From NCBI GenBank assembly GCA_015487785.1, contig WFPC01000004.1, positions 25,810-89,809 of the forward strand: a DNA stretch of 64,000 nucleotides. Reading direction: 5' to 3'. The position numbers and the translations under genes were made by a program. Within the stretch, counting starts at the first letter, position 1; every line of letters starts with the position of its first letter. This DNA comes from Gammaproteobacteria bacterium (GTDB lineage Bacteria; Pseudomonadota; Gammaproteobacteria; S012-40). The notes below the pieces were generated by a model, which was not told the DNA's origin, did no database searches, and saw nothing but the letters and a program-made list of their open reading frames with translations. Positions 63,818-64,000 of the stretch are shown here, piece by piece.

Positions 63818-64000
63818 CTGTAACCATCTGAGAGTAAAAGGTGGCCCTGGTGCTAGGCAAGTGGCCGAGCGGCAATAGGGAGGCGAGCAAGCCAGTGGCT
63901 CCGGCAAGGCTGAGCCAGCAAGGCAATGATGGGGTTTCAAATCTGGCAACCTAGCCTGTTCTTGCGAGAAGTGCAGGGCTGAGCAAGAATGGCTTGGCGG
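63818..64000 (+). mobile_element. Start of integron cassette 5 (partial)
   Basis: The cassette begins TTAGCC at 63812, so its attC should carry R'' GGCTAAC beyond the window. The 183 bp visible contain repeated GGCAAG/AGCAAG-like words but no recognisable gene, and no start with a ribosome site was seen. Confidence 0.5.

Noticed and set aside
57117..64000. CRISPR array suggested by repeated short elements
   Set aside because: The repeats are attC sites spaced by genes of varying size with palindromic arms, not uniform repeats with short spacers.

Overview
The window is a high-GC proteobacterial chromosome segment, most likely from a chemolithotrophic sulfur-oxidising gammaproteobacterium. 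The type II secretion, LptFG, pepA-holC-valS and aspS-nadA genes fit Gammaproteobacteria. A soxXYZAB operon beside a complete sHdr/LbpA/lipoate-assembly cluster points to thiosulfate oxidation through cytoplasmic sulfane sulfur. I cannot name a genus from sequence alone. No rRNA, tRNA, CRISPR array or insertion sequence was recognised.

Layout. 0-5 kb: the end of aspS, nadA, then a minus-strand block (DUF5610-like protein, small membrane protein, outer-membrane-like protein, Mak-type fructokinase). 5.2-9.8 kb: a tandemly duplicated two-gene module, each unit a small exported protein followed by a lipoprotein metallopeptidase with HExGH and PPC-like domains. 9.8-23.8 kb: a type II secretion locus, gspCDEF and gspGHIJKLMN, split by a chemoreceptor gene and a convergent pentapeptide-repeat gene. 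23.9-29.9 kb: pepA, holC, an acidic unknown protein and valS. 30-35 kb: a beta-propeller protein, a PAS (Aer-like) chemoreceptor, and an outer-membrane protein/lipoprotein pair. 35-37.3 kb: lptF-lptG. 37.4-41.3 kb (minus): soxXYZAB. 41.7-43.5 kb (minus): a BepA-like M48 protease and a 101-aa protein.

43.8-57.1 kb is one long plus-strand cluster: tusA, dsrE3A-like, shdrC1, shdrB1, shdrA, hyp, shdrC2, shdrB2, lbpA1, a second dsrE, lbpA2, lipS1, sLpl(AB), lipT, lipS2 and two unknown genes, one a degenerate receiver domain. Sox enzymes act on thiosulfate in the periplasm. Sulfane sulfur is then thought to pass through TusA/DsrE carriers to the sHdr complex, with lipoate on LbpA as the cofactor arm. 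LipS1/LipS2/sLpl(AB)/LipT supply that lipoate. An AT-rich regulatory region of about 320 bp precedes tusA.

57.1-64 kb is a chromosomal integron: a minus-strand integron integrase with intact RHRHY residues, an attI-like site, and four complete cassettes plus the start of a fifth. In all four complete cassettes the core site at the cassette start is the exact reverse complement of the R'' site of its own attC, which fixes the boundaries. Cassettes carry (1) an unknown 138-aa protein, (2) a small membrane protein, (3) a 649-aa DUF262/DUF1524 nuclease-like protein of the GmrSD/anti-phage type, and (4) a 2.6-kb three-gene unit with genes on both strands: an OmpR-type winged-helix protein, an AlaX-like tRNA editing protein and an Fe(II)/2-oxoglutarate oxygenase. 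Base composition drops sharply from cassette 1 onward, consistent with foreign origin.

Strongest leads: the bidirectional three-gene cassette, the defence-type cassette with a G9 tract before its start, the duplicated metallopeptidase module beside the secretion locus, and three sigma-28-like promoters that tie two chemoreceptors and the DUF5610-like gene into a motility regulon.
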